Source: Alphaproteobacteria bacterium AO1-B (lineage in GTDB: Bacteria; Pseudomonadota; Alphaproteobacteria; Rhizobiales; Stappiaceae). From it: a stretch of 64,000 nucleotides of DNA. The position numbers and the translations under genes are program-made. The stretch covers positions 186,001 to 250,000 of the forward strand of contig MLAX01000004.1 in assembly GCA_001890945.1 (NCBI GenBank), in the 5' to 3' direction. Numbering within the stretch: the stretch's first letter is position 1; the number at the start of each line of letters is the position of its first letter. Under the pieces are notes generated by a model, which searched no databases, had not been told where the DNA came from, and saw only the letters and a program-made list of their open reading frames with translations. This document shows, piece by piece, positions 7,268 to 15,606 of the stretch.

Positions 7268-8644
7268 TCAGATCTGACGGCCCATCAATCGGGCATCGTA
7301 TGGATACGTGCTGAGGCGTTCATAGCCAGTTTCTGTGATGAGCAGTTGCTCCTCCAGCTTTACGCCTTCATGCCCGCCGTGGCGGCCAACATAGCTTTCC
7401 ACACAGACCACCATTCCAGGTACCAGTACCCCATCGTATCCTCCGCTCGCCCAGTCTGCGGGGTAGGGGACTGCCGGGTATTCATCACACAGGCCAACAC
7501 CGTGAAACAGAACCGAGTATCGATTCGCCTGATAGTCTTCCGGTAGGTTCTTGGCGCTGTGTGAAAGCTCGAAGAAACTGCGCCCTGGTGCGAGCATTTC
7601 TATATTCGCTTCAATCTGATCCACCGCCATTTGATAGAGCGATCTCTGCTCGTTGGTCGGTTGTCCGACGCCGCACAGCCACGTGCGGGAAATGTCGCAG
7701 CACATGCCGTAGGGCCCAACAAGATCGGTGTCGAAGGCGACCAGCTCACCGGATTGGATTTCACGTGCTGAAGCTTCCTGAAACCAGGGATTAGTGCGTG
7801 GGCCGGAAGCGAGCAGATGTGTTTCAATCCACTCGCCGCCGCGACGGATATTCCCCGCATGCAGCAATGACCAAAGATCCCATTCCGTCATGCCCGGCCG
7901 GAGGGCCGCTTCCATTTCCGACATTGCAGCTTCACAGGCAGCAATGGACCGGCGCATCGCCTTGATTTCGTCGGAGCATTTAACGGCACGGGCAAGTTCC
8001 ATGATCTCTTCACCGTCATGCAGCGTCAAACCATGGCCTTGAAGTGCTGCAACGCCTTCCCGGCGGCATTTGTCGACGGCGATTCGAGCGTTTGGGCCAC
8101 AATAAGTCTTGATCAGATCGGCCAGCTCATCAGCCCACTTCTTCGCAAGTTCCGCAGACCGCGGTCCGGATTCAAAATAGAACCAGGGCACACCGTGGCG
8201 GACTTCATCAACGAGCATGTTATGCGCGGACAGGTGTTCGCAGTTGTGAAAGTCGAAGGCGATGACCGGGCCTTTCAGCGTCACAAGCGTGTAGCGCACT
8301 GCATTATGAGTGCTCCAGACCTGCATGTTGGTGCTGTCGGTCGCATACCGAACGTTCAGCGGGTCACACAGTATGGCTGCGCTTAAATCGAAGGCCTGGA
8401 GCTGTTGGCGAATCCGTTGAAGCCGGTATTCGCGAACGGCATCCAGGTCAGGTGCGGCAAGGCCAAGCGCTGACCACTCGGTTTCTGCAAGCTCACCATA
8501 TCCAAGGACATGACGATTGAGCACAGAGGCTTTTTCAGTCGCGTAGGCCGACAGCGCCTCGTATCCGGCTGCATCACCAGGATGATCGGGCAAGACGGCC
8601 GGCATGATTTTTCGCCGGTGCCGGCCAAAGTGTTCCGTATTCAT
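7268..8644 (-). CDS. dddP: DddP-like M24-family enzyme (candidate DMSP lyase)
   Basis: A 458-residue pita-bread-fold protein of the M24 metallopeptidase superfamily. It carries the family's six metal ligands at D305, D307, D317, H381, E416 and E431. From memory of the Ruegeria DddP structure (ligands D295, D297, D307, H371, E406, E421, with Y366 and D377 in the active site), every one of these sits here at exactly +10, including Y376 and D387. Stretches such as YATDSTNMQ and LLASGPRTNPWFQE are also DddP-like. DddP cleaves dimethylsulfoniopropionate to DMS and acrylate with iron; an ordinary Xaa-Pro peptidase is the alternative. It is last in a probable operon with the FAD/GcvT dehydrogenase and the MttB-like gene, with 53 bp upstream. 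Confidence 0.72.
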   Translation of the reverse strand: MNTEHFGRHRRKIMPAVLPDHPGDAAGYEALSAYATEKASVLNRHVLGYGELAETEWSALGLAAPDLDAVREYRLQRIRQQLQAFDLSAAILCDPLNVRYATDSTNMQVWSTHNAVRYTLVTLKGPVIAFDFHNCEHLSAHNMLVDEVRHGVPWFYFESGPRSAELAKKWADELADLIKTYCGPNARIAVDKCRREGVAALQGHGLTLHDGEEIMELARAVKCSDEIKAMRRSIAACEAAMSEMEAALRPGMTEWDLWSLLHAGNIRRGGEWIETHLLASGPRTNPWFQEASAREIQSGELVAFDTDLVGPYGMCCDISRTWLCGVGQPTNEQRSLYQMAVDQIEANIEMLAPGRSFFELSHSAKNLPEDYQANRYSVLFHGVGLCDEYPAVPYPADWASGGYDGVLVPGMVVCVESYVGRHGGHEGVKLEEQLLITETGYERLSTYPYDARLMGRQI

Positions 8645-8697
8645 GACCGCCTGCTCTCCTCCGCCAATTGGTCAATCCCGCAAATGCCGTGTCCCGT

Positions 8698-11133
8698 CTA
8701 CATCCGCATACGTTCCGCTTTGGGATCGAACAATGGATCCGTGATGAGGGTGGCCTTGCGGCGCTCTCCGAGAATTTCGATCTCGAAGGCTCCGTCATCC
8801 GTGTTTCCCGCAAACTCACTGGGGACATAGCCCTGAGCCAAAGACCTCTCGACATGGTGTGCGTAGCCGCCCGACGTGATCCAGCCGATCACATCGTTCT
8901 CGTGCCAAATCGGTTCATCGCCCATCACATCGGCATCGAGTGCATCGACGACGAAGGAAACCCGGGATCGTTTCGGCCCATCCTCGTATTCCCTGCGCGC
9001 GGCTTCCTGGCCGATAAAGTTGTTTTTGCCGAGTTTTACGAACCGCCCGAGATCGGCTTCGAACGGACCATAAATCGGGCGGAACTCCCGGAACCAGGTC
9101 CCGAAGTTCTTTTCCAGGCGCATGGCGAGCAGCGCGCGCATGCCAAAGTTTTGGATGCCGAATTCCTCCCCGGCTTCCATTAGAGCCATGTACACCTGAC
9201 GCTCGTATTCCGGTGTCATCCAGATCTCGTAGCCGAGGTCACCGGTGTAGCTGATCCGATTGACCTTGCAGGGCGCGTTGGCAACATCCATTTCGCGGAA
9301 GTCCATGAACCGGAAAGCGTCATTGGAGACATTGTCCCCGGCCACTTTCGCAAGGACATCGCGGGCCTTTGGACCTGCAATGGAAAGACCCACCCAGCCA
9401 AGGTTGATGGCTTCAATCGCTACGCTGCCATCATCCGGCAGATGCTTTTCGAACCACCGCATGTGATAGACTTCGGCTTGACTTGACCCGAACATGTAGA
9501 ACGTCTCGTCACTGGCGCGGGCGATGGTGAAGTCGCCGATCAGCTTGCCGGCTTCGTTCAGCATCGGTGTCAGCACAATCCGTCCCACCTTCGGCATGGT
9601 GTTGGTCATCAGGTAGGACAGGTAATCTTCAGCTCCTGCGCCGGTGATCTTGTACTTCGCGAAGTTGGCGATTTCTGTAATACCAACTCCGGTTCGTACC
9701 GCCCGGCATTCCGCTCCAATCGCGTCAAAGTCGTTGGATCGCCGGAACGAGACGACATCTTCAGCTGTCTCGCCATCGGGCGCAAACCAGAGGGGAGTTT
9801 CAAGCCCCCAGCTGTCGCCCATGATAGCCCCTTGCGCCAACATCTTGTCGTAGAGCGGTGTTGTTTGGTGCGGCCGCCCGGCAGGCAATTCTTCATTCGG
9901 AAAGCGGATGCGGAACCGGCGGCTGTAGTTCTCCTGAACTTTCTTGTTCGTATAGGCAAGCGTCGCCCAGTCACCGTACCGGGCCACATCCATGCCCCAG
10001 ATGTCGTAGCCCGGATCGCCGTCGATCATCCAGTTGGCAAGTGTCAGCCCGACGCCGCCGCCCTGGCTGAAGCCGGCCATGACGCCGCAAGCAACCCAGT
10101 AGTTCTTGAGGCCCCGCACCGGGCCAACCAATGGATTGCCGTCCGGGGCGAAAGTGAAGGGTCCATTGATGATCTGCTTGATACCGGCGTTTTGCAGGGC
10201 CGGGAAATGCTCAAAGCCGACTTCGAGTTCCGGAGAGATCCGGTCAAGGTCCGGTGCCAAGAGTTCGTGCCCGAAATCCCATGGCGTTTCTTTCGGGCTC
10301 CAGGGGCGGCAATTTTGCTCGTAAGTGCCGAGCAGCATGCCCTTGCCTTCCTGGCGGGTGTAGATTTCACCGCCAAAATCAAGGACGCCAATCAGCTCCT
10401 TGCCGGTTGCCTCGTTATGCGCAACGACTTCCGGCATCTCATCGGTGAGGAGGTACATGTGTTCCATGGCGAGCACCGGCAATTCTATCCCGACCATGCG
10501 GCCGCATTCACGGGCCCAGAGACCGCCCGCGTTGACGACATGTTCAGCCCGGATGGTGCCTTTGTCCGTGATGACATCCCAGGTACCTTCCGGGGTCTGC
10601 ACCATCTCCTCGACCTTGGTATGCCGATAGATCTCAGCGCCATTGATCCGCGCGGCCTTTGCATAGGCATGGGTGGTGCCCGAAGGATCGAGATGCCCTT
10701 CGATCGGATCCCACAAGGCGCCGATGAAGTATTTCTCATCGAGGATCGGAAACATCTTCTTCGCCTCAGAGACCGAGATCAGTTCCAGATCCATGCCGAG
10801 GTACCGGCCCTTGGCCTGGGCGAGGCGCAAAAAATCCATCCGCTCGGGAGTGTCTGCCAGCATCACGCCACCGGTCAGATGCAAACTGCAGGACTGGCCC
10901 GAGATCTCTTCCAGTTCCTTATAGAGATCGACCGTGTAGCTTTGAAGCTGGGAGACGTTCGGGTCACCGTTGAGGGTGTGAAAGCCGCCCGCCGCGTGCC
11001 AAGAGGAACCTGATGTGAGTTCGCTCCGCTCGACCAGGACCACGTCCTTCCAGCCAAGCTTGGTCAAGTGATAGAGCACACTGCAGCCAACGACACCGCC
11101 ACCAATCACGACGACCTGAGTATGGGACTTCAT
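8698..11133 (-). CDS. Dimethylglycine/sarcosine dehydrogenase-like protein (FAD domain + GcvT domain)
   Basis: A two-part 811-residue enzyme. The N-terminal half is a DAO-type flavin domain: VVVIGGGVVGCSVLYHL near residue 6, then SSWHAAGGFHTLNGDPN, where the His of the WHAAG-type motif matches the covalent flavin site of dimethylglycine and sarcosine dehydrogenases. The C-terminal half is a GcvT/aminomethyltransferase domain that passes one-carbon units to tetrahydrofolate (GLSIAGPKARDVLAKVAGD, SYTGDLGYEIWM, GQEAARREYEDG, ITSGGYAHHVERSLAQGYV). I place the start at the ATG at 11133 because GGAG lies nine bases upstream; the upstream in-frame TTG at 11148 overlaps that GGAG. It likely demethylates a methylated glycine or related compound downstream of the MttB-like enzyme. 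Confidence 0.88.
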   Translation of the reverse strand: MKSHTQVVVIGGGVVGCSVLYHLTKLGWKDVVLVERSELTSGSSWHAAGGFHTLNGDPNVSQLQSYTVDLYKELEEISGQSCSLHLTGGVMLADTPERMDFLRLAQAKGRYLGMDLELISVSEAKKMFPILDEKYFIGALWDPIEGHLDPSGTTHAYAKAARINGAEIYRHTKVEEMVQTPEGTWDVITDKGTIRAEHVVNAGGLWARECGRMVGIELPVLAMEHMYLLTDEMPEVVAHNEATGKELIGVLDFGGEIYTRQEGKGMLLGTYEQNCRPWSPKETPWDFGHELLAPDLDRISPELEVGFEHFPALQNAGIKQIINGPFTFAPDGNPLVGPVRGLKNYWVACGVMAGFSQGGGVGLTLANWMIDGDPGYDIWGMDVARYGDWATLAYTNKKVQENYSRRFRIRFPNEELPAGRPHQTTPLYDKMLAQGAIMGDSWGLETPLWFAPDGETAEDVVSFRRSNDFDAIGAECRAVRTGVGITEIANFAKYKITGAGAEDYLSYLMTNTMPKVGRIVLTPMLNEAGKLIGDFTIARASDETFYMFGSSQAEVYHMRWFEKHLPDDGSVAIEAINLGWVGLSIAGPKARDVLAKVAGDNVSNDAFRFMDFREMDVANAPCKVNRISYTGDLGYEIWMTPEYERQVYMALMEAGEEFGIQNFGMRALLAMRLEKNFGTWFREFRPIYGPFEADLGRFVKLGKNNFIGQEAARREYEDGPKRSRVSFVVDALDADVMGDEPIWHENDVIGWITSGGYAHHVERSLAQGYVPSEFAGNTDDGAFEIEILGERRKATLITDPLFDPKAERMRM

Positions 11134-11195
11134 TCTCAATTGCTCCAAAAAGTCAGTTTCATCCGCTTAAAGCGCGGCATGTCAAAATTGGCTCG

Positions 11196-12776
11196 TTAGA
11201 AGTCGGTTGGCGCGCCGCCTTCTTCCTTGCGTTTTGCGACAAAGGCAGAGAGTTCTTCATCGATTGCAGGATCAAGTGCCGGGGCTTCGTAGGCCTCAAG
11301 TGCCTTCTTGTAGAGCGTGTTCGCCTTGTCGTAGGCGACCGGGCTCCCAGCTTCTTGCCAAGTCTCATAATTGCGCCAATCGGACACGATCGGAGCGTAG
11401 AATGCATCCTTGTAGCGCGCCTGAGTGTGCTCGGTTCCAAAGAAGTGTCCTGCCGGGCCCACGTCGCGGATGGCCTCGATGGCAAGCGCCTCTTCCGACA
11501 CATCGAGGGGCGTCAGATATTCGGCTAGCATCTGGAGGAGGTCGATGTCCGTGATGAACTTCTCAAACCCGGCCGATAGCCCCCCTTCGAGCCATCCAGC
11601 GGCATGCTTGATCAGGTTGCCGCCGCCATTGATCGCACCCCATTCCGACAGTGTCGTTTCAAGTGCAGCCTGATAGTCGACCGTATTTGCCGCGCACACG
11701 CCGGAGGTTCGGAAGGGAAGACCGTAGCGCCGGGCAAGCTGTCCGCTGACAAGGGCGGCCTTGATATATTCCGGCGTTCCGAAGGCCGGTGCGCCGGATT
11801 TCATATCCACATTCGAGGTAAAACCGCCATAGACTATCGGCGCGCCGGGATTGACCATCTGGGTGAACGCGATGCCGGCGAGTGCTTCGGCATTTTGGAG
11901 TGTCAATGCTCCCGCGACCGTCACAGGAGCCATTGCGCCGGCCAACGTGAACGGTGTCAGAACGCTCACTTGTCCGGCCCGTGCCATTTCGATAAGGCCC
12001 TGGAGCATTGGCGTATCGAGCCGAAGCGGGGAGGAAGAATTGATGATTGTGATAACGCTCGGGGTCTTGCGGAACTCTTCTTCCGATAACCCCATCGCGA
12101 TGCGGGTCATCTCTAGGCCGTCGCGATTCCGCTCCTTGCCGAGCGAATAGATGTGAAACACCTTGTCCATCAGGCGGATCATGTCGGACACGCAATCCAG
12201 ATGCCGGACAGAGGCGTGTATGTCGACCGGTTCGACCGGATACCCCATGACGCAGTGAATGATGTTGAAGAACTGCGCAAGCTTCAGGAAATTGCGATAG
12301 TCCGTCTGGTTTCCGGGGCGGCGCCCACCCTCACGGTCGACAGCGTTCGGTGCACTTGCGACACAGGAGAAGGCAATATGATCGCCGCCAAGGGTCAAAT
12401 TATGCGCCGGATTTCTGGCATGAACCGTAAACTGGTTCGGCGTTTTTCCGACGAGCTCTTCAACCATAGCCCGGTCCATGCGAACCCGGTCTGATCCCGG
12501 TGTTACATCCGCTCCAGCTGCCTTCAAGATTTCCTTTGCTTCCTCATGAAGGAAGTCGATGCCGATGTCTTCGAGCACCCGCATTGAAGCTTCGTGAATG
12601 GACTCCAGCTCATCAGCGGAGACAGCCTCCACAGGCTTGTAGATGTGGCGGGGTTGTTTGAAAGGCTTTTGAGGGAAAAGCTCCGGGCCCGCTTTGTCTC
12701 CACCCCCGCGCCGGCGGCGGCCACGCCTCACCGGCGCCGCTTCGGTGGTCTCAACAAGATCGAGCTGACTGGACAT
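11196..12776 (-). CDS. MttB-family (trimethylamine/betaine) methyltransferase, non-pyrrolysine
   Basis: A 526-residue TIM-barrel methyltransferase of the COG5598 trimethylamine:corrinoid methyltransferase family. Typical segments are ELESIHEASMRVLEDIGI, then FTVHARNPAHNLTLGGD, TPFTLAGAMAPVTVAGAL, MVNPGAPIVYGGF and GGNLIKHAAGWLEGG. The frame is open throughout with no in-frame UAG, so this is the non-pyrrolysine branch that includes glycine betaine methyltransferase. The start at 12776 is chosen for GGAAAGG nine bases upstream; the longer open frame to 13139 has no family resemblance. The N-terminus has an Arg-rich patch (RRGRRRRGGGD). It leads a probable three-gene operon; no corrinoid protein gene is nearby, so the methyl acceptor must be encoded elsewhere. 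Confidence 0.85.
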   Translation of the reverse strand: MSSQLDLVETTEAAPVRRGRRRRGGGDKAGPELFPQKPFKQPRHIYKPVEAVSADELESIHEASMRVLEDIGIDFLHEEAKEILKAAGADVTPGSDRVRMDRAMVEELVGKTPNQFTVHARNPAHNLTLGGDHIAFSCVASAPNAVDREGGRRPGNQTDYRNFLKLAQFFNIIHCVMGYPVEPVDIHASVRHLDCVSDMIRLMDKVFHIYSLGKERNRDGLEMTRIAMGLSEEEFRKTPSVITIINSSSPLRLDTPMLQGLIEMARAGQVSVLTPFTLAGAMAPVTVAGALTLQNAEALAGIAFTQMVNPGAPIVYGGFTSNVDMKSGAPAFGTPEYIKAALVSGQLARRYGLPFRTSGVCAANTVDYQAALETTLSEWGAINGGGNLIKHAAGWLEGGLSAGFEKFITDIDLLQMLAEYLTPLDVSEEALAIEAIRDVGPAGHFFGTEHTQARYKDAFYAPIVSDWRNYETWQEAGSPVAYDKANTLYKKALEAYEAPALDPAIDEELSAFVAKRKEEGGAPTDF

Positions 12777-13030
12777 GGCGAGACACCTTTCCGAGGCCGT
12801 ATACGCAGAGCGTGAAAGATTTTGGGGCCGTGAGCAGATCTCTGCCCAAACCTGTCGTTCAACCTTAATCGAGAGGGTCATTTTTCTACGGCGTCTCAGA
12901 ACGACGGCGGTTGCCACTTTCGCGACATTTCCAGATCCGGCGGTCAATCGGCTCTGCCCGGCTATTGACGAAGCTTGACGTCTGCGTTGCAAAGGCTTCA
13001 AAAAAATGAAGTGAATTTTGAAGGTGTTGC

Positions 13031-13951
13031 GTGACTGACAGGATGACCGACGCTGAATTGCTGGACTTTTTGCAAGGCCGCTATCCGTTCGGGGATCTTG
13101 GCGGAGCGCGACTACGACCTCTTCCGAGTTCCTACACACATCGGTTTTGGCGCCTCCAGACGCGCGAACGGGATTATGTCATCAAGGAGTATTTTCCTGG
13201 CCTTGAGAACAATCCGCTCTATCCGACGCTGCCCCAGGAAGAAGCGACTGCCCTGACCTTGTTGGAGCGTCATCGATTGGCGCCGCGTTTGGAGTGTTTT
13301 CTGGACAGTCCAGCTGGGTCGCCCTTGGTGATTTATGGATATGAACGCGGCTCGGAAGCTGAAATTGATGTGCGTGATGCGGCTCTGCTGCTTGGGCGCT
13401 TTGCAGCTCTGGAGCTTGCGCCAGAGGAAGTCAGAATGGTGCCGTCCGGGTATCACCAGGTGCTCGCTCATGCTGATGCTATTCTGGAAAAGATACCGGA
13501 TAGCCGCCGGGCTGCAAATTTGAAACGTCTCCGGCCCCACGACAGTTCGATTGTGGTATCTGCGGCACCGCGGTGCACCCTGATTCACAGGTCCCTTTGC
13601 CTCGGCACAGTGCAAATGACGGCGGCAGGACCCACTTTGATCGATTGGCAATATGCTGGTCTCGGCGATCCCGTTGAAGACATCGCTTGTTTTCTCTCCC
13701 CCGGTCTCCTCACGCTTTATGGCCTGAAGCCACTCGTCCTTTATGCCGAGGACCTGTTTTTGGAGCATTATCCGGACCGCGCGATTGTTGATCGTTTTTT
13801 GGCTGAACGATCCGCCTACCATTGGCGATTGGCCGCATATTGTCTGTTTCGGCAGGAAACCCTGACCCACGAAAACGCTCCGGCCTCACGTGCCTATGCA
13901 CGTGCCCTAGAAGAAGAGGTCGACCTTCTCCTCAGACTGCGCGGAAAGTGA
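13031..13951 (+). CDS. APH/choline-kinase-fold protein with degenerate catalytic loop
   Basis: A 306-residue aminoglycoside-phosphotransferase-like protein. The C-terminal motif LIDWQYAGLGDPVEDIACF (about residues 205-224) is classic for the family and supplies the metal-binding Asp. The upstream catalytic loop, normally HGDLHxGN, reads HRSLCLGT (about 186-193), so both the catalytic Asp and the Asn are missing. It may be a pseudokinase or use a non-standard mechanism. The start is GTG at 13031, or ATG at 13043. It precedes the FbpC-like ATPase gene by 59 bp on the same strand and is divergent from the MttB-like operon, so a role in sensing or processing the imported solute is possible but unproven. 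Confidence 0.8.
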   Translation: MTDRMTDAELLDFLQGRYPFGDLGGARLRPLPSSYTHRFWRLQTRERDYVIKEYFPGLENNPLYPTLPQEEATALTLLERHRLAPRLECFLDSPAGSPLVIYGYERGSEAEIDVRDAALLLGRFAALELAPEEVRMVPSGYHQVLAHADAILEKIPDSRRAANLKRLRPHDSSIVVSAAPRCTLIHRSLCLGTVQMTAAGPTLIDWQYAGLGDPVEDIACFLSPGLLTLYGLKPLVLYAEDLFLEHYPDRAIVDRFLAERSAYHWRLAAYCLFRQETLTHENAPASRAYARALEEEVDLLLRLRGK

Positions 13952-14010
13952 ACGACGCGACCATGAACGGGTGTAATCCGGCTGTCATAGGAAGCCGGTA
14001 ACGGGGTCAT

Positions 14011-15057
14011 ATGTCTATTGAAATTGCGTCCGTTACCAAGTCGTTCGGGTCACACAAGGCTCTGAATGACGTATCTCTTTCGATCCCGGAGGGCACATTT
14101 TTTGTGGTACTTGGTCCTTCCGGCTGCGGCAAGTCCACACTGTTGCGTACGATCGCCGGACTTGAGCCGATCGACAGTGGAGAAATCGCGCTGGGCGGCG
14201 CAACAGTCGCTCGAGACGGCTACCATATGGAGCCGGAACGGAGGCAAACCGGCGTCGTATTCCAGTCCTACGCTCTCTGGCCACACATGAGTGTTGCTGA
14301 AAATGTCGCCTTTCCGATGGAAACGTCTGGCTTGAAGAAGGCGGAGATCAAAGCCCGGACCGCGGATCATTTGAAGACCGTTGAACTGACGCCGTTTCGT
14401 GACCGCAAACCTGCGGATCTTTCCGGCGGGCAGCGCCAGCGGGTGGCGTTGGCACGCTGCTTGGCGCAAGGGGCAAAAACGGTGTTGATGGACGAACCGC
14501 TTGCAAACCTTGATCCGCATTTGCGCGGTGCCATGGAGGAAGAGCTTGCAGCCTTCCATAAGGCCAGTGGCGCGACGACACTGTTCATCACCCATGATCA
14601 GCGCGAAGCGATGGCTCTCGCCGACCAGGTCGCGGTTATGTGGGACGGCGAGATCTTGCAGGTTGCCGAGCCGGATGTGCTTTACCGGCGGCCGACATCG
14701 CGAAAGGTTGCCAGCTTTATCGGGCGCAGCAGTCTGGTTGGCGTTGAGGTGAACCATGTCGAAGCCGGCCACGCGAATGTTACACTTGCCGGACACCGGG
14801 TCGACGTCGACTGTGCTGCTGGTACCCCAACCGGTTCAGCAACGTTGATGCTGCGGCCCGAGCACCTGGTTCCATCTGTTGGTGGGCACGGTCTTAAAGC
14901 AACCGTTGAGCGGACGATTTATCGCGGCGGTTTCTGGGAAGTTTTTGTATCTTTCGATGGGCTTTCCGAGCCACTATTGATGACACTCAACCGTCCGGCT
15001 GTGCCCGATGAAACCTTGTTTCTGGACATTCTTCGCGGATGGATCCTTCCGGACTAA
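14011..15057 (+). CDS. ABC transporter ATP-binding protein (FbpC/PotA-like)
   Basis: A 348-residue importer ATPase with all motifs intact: Walker A GPSGCGKST (about residue 35), Q-loop VVFQSYALWPHMSV, signature LSGGQRQRVALAR, Walker B VLMDEPLANLDPHLR and the H-loop FITHDQREAMALAD. The C-terminal 110 residues form a TOBE/MalK-like regulatory domain (LMLRPEHLVP). Its partners are most likely the two-domain permease and binding protein encoded convergently at 15607-18309, an unusual split arrangement. The substrate class is that of the Fe3+, phosphonate, thiamine or polyamine group. Confidence 0.9.
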   Translation: MSIEIASVTKSFGSHKALNDVSLSIPEGTFFVVLGPSGCGKSTLLRTIAGLEPIDSGEIALGGATVARDGYHMEPERRQTGVVFQSYALWPHMSVAENVAFPMETSGLKKAEIKARTADHLKTVELTPFRDRKPADLSGGQRQRVALARCLAQGAKTVLMDEPLANLDPHLRGAMEEELAAFHKASGATTLFITHDQREAMALADQVAVMWDGEILQVAEPDVLYRRPTSRKVASFIGRSSLVGVEVNHVEAGHANVTLAGHRVDVDCAAGTPTGSATLMLRPEHLVPSVGGHGLKATVERTIYRGGFWEVFVSFDGLSEPLLMTLNRPAVPDETLFLDILRGWILPD

Positions 15058-15066
15058 TCGGTCTGC

Positions 15067-15582
15067 TCAAGTCAGGATCTTGCGCATTGCGCAGCGTTGT
15101 TCCGGCAAGGGCAAGCCGCGGCCGAGTTCTTCCGCGAGGATGCTGCCAAGCCGCGCATCACATTCTTCCAACTTCAGGATCTGGAACCCCAGTCTTTCAT
15201 AAAATGGCGCATTCCAGGGCACGTGCCTGAACGTCGTTAATGTCATTTCCAATAGTCCGAGCGCTCTTGCATGGGCTTCAGCGTATTCCATCAGCGCTTT
15301 GCCGATCCCCTGTTTCTGGTAATCGGAATGAACGGAAATCTCATAGACATGGATTGCGTCGTCTTCCGGGATCGCGGCCAGAAAGCCGACCTGTTGTCCG
15401 TCATCTGTTTCCGCGGTCCAACTTGTTCCTGGTTCGATTGCAGACATATGCTGTTCTTCGGTCGCGCAACTGCCATCCGCGAAGGTTTCCAATCCTTCGA
15501 TTTCTAGAAAGGCTCTGCTCGCGGAAATCTCCACGGCCTGAAGAGCTGAGATATCGCTTTTGCGTGTTTGTCTGATCTTCAA
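15067..15582 (-). CDS. GNAT family N-acetyltransferase
   Basis: A 171-residue acetyltransferase. The acetyl-CoA-binding motif A is ISVHSDYQKQGIGKALMEYAEAHARALG (in parts, about residues 89-116), followed by the family's APFYERLGFQ near 132. The start appears to be TTG at 15582, with only a weak purine-rich leader. It lies 10 bp from the convergent ATPase gene and 24 bp downstream of the permease gene on the same strand, so it is probably the last gene of that operon. The acceptor substrate cannot be predicted. Confidence 0.88.
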   Translation of the reverse strand: MKIRQTRKSDISALQAVEISASRAFLEIEGLETFADGSCATEEQHMSAIEPGTSWTAETDDGQQVGFLAAIPEDDAIHVYEISVHSDYQKQGIGKALMEYAEAHARALGLLEMTLTTFRHVPWNAPFYERLGFQILKLEECDARLGSILAEELGRGLPLPEQRCAMRKILT

Positions 15583-15606
15583 ATCTCACACTTTCTAAGA
15601 CTGATA

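Noticed and set aside
9832-11013. Plus-strand open frame of 393 codons
   Set aside because: Antisense shadow of the FAD/GcvT dehydrogenase gene, whose protein sequence is clearly conserved.
11196-12776. Pyrrolysine-containing trimethylamine methyltransferase
   Set aside because: There is no in-frame UAG; the frame is open to a normal stop, placing it in the non-pyrrolysine branch.
12777-13139. N-terminal extension of the MttB-like frame to 647 residues
   Set aside because: It crosses the divergent kinase-fold gene's start and contains no recognisable domain; a good ribosome binding site marks 12776.
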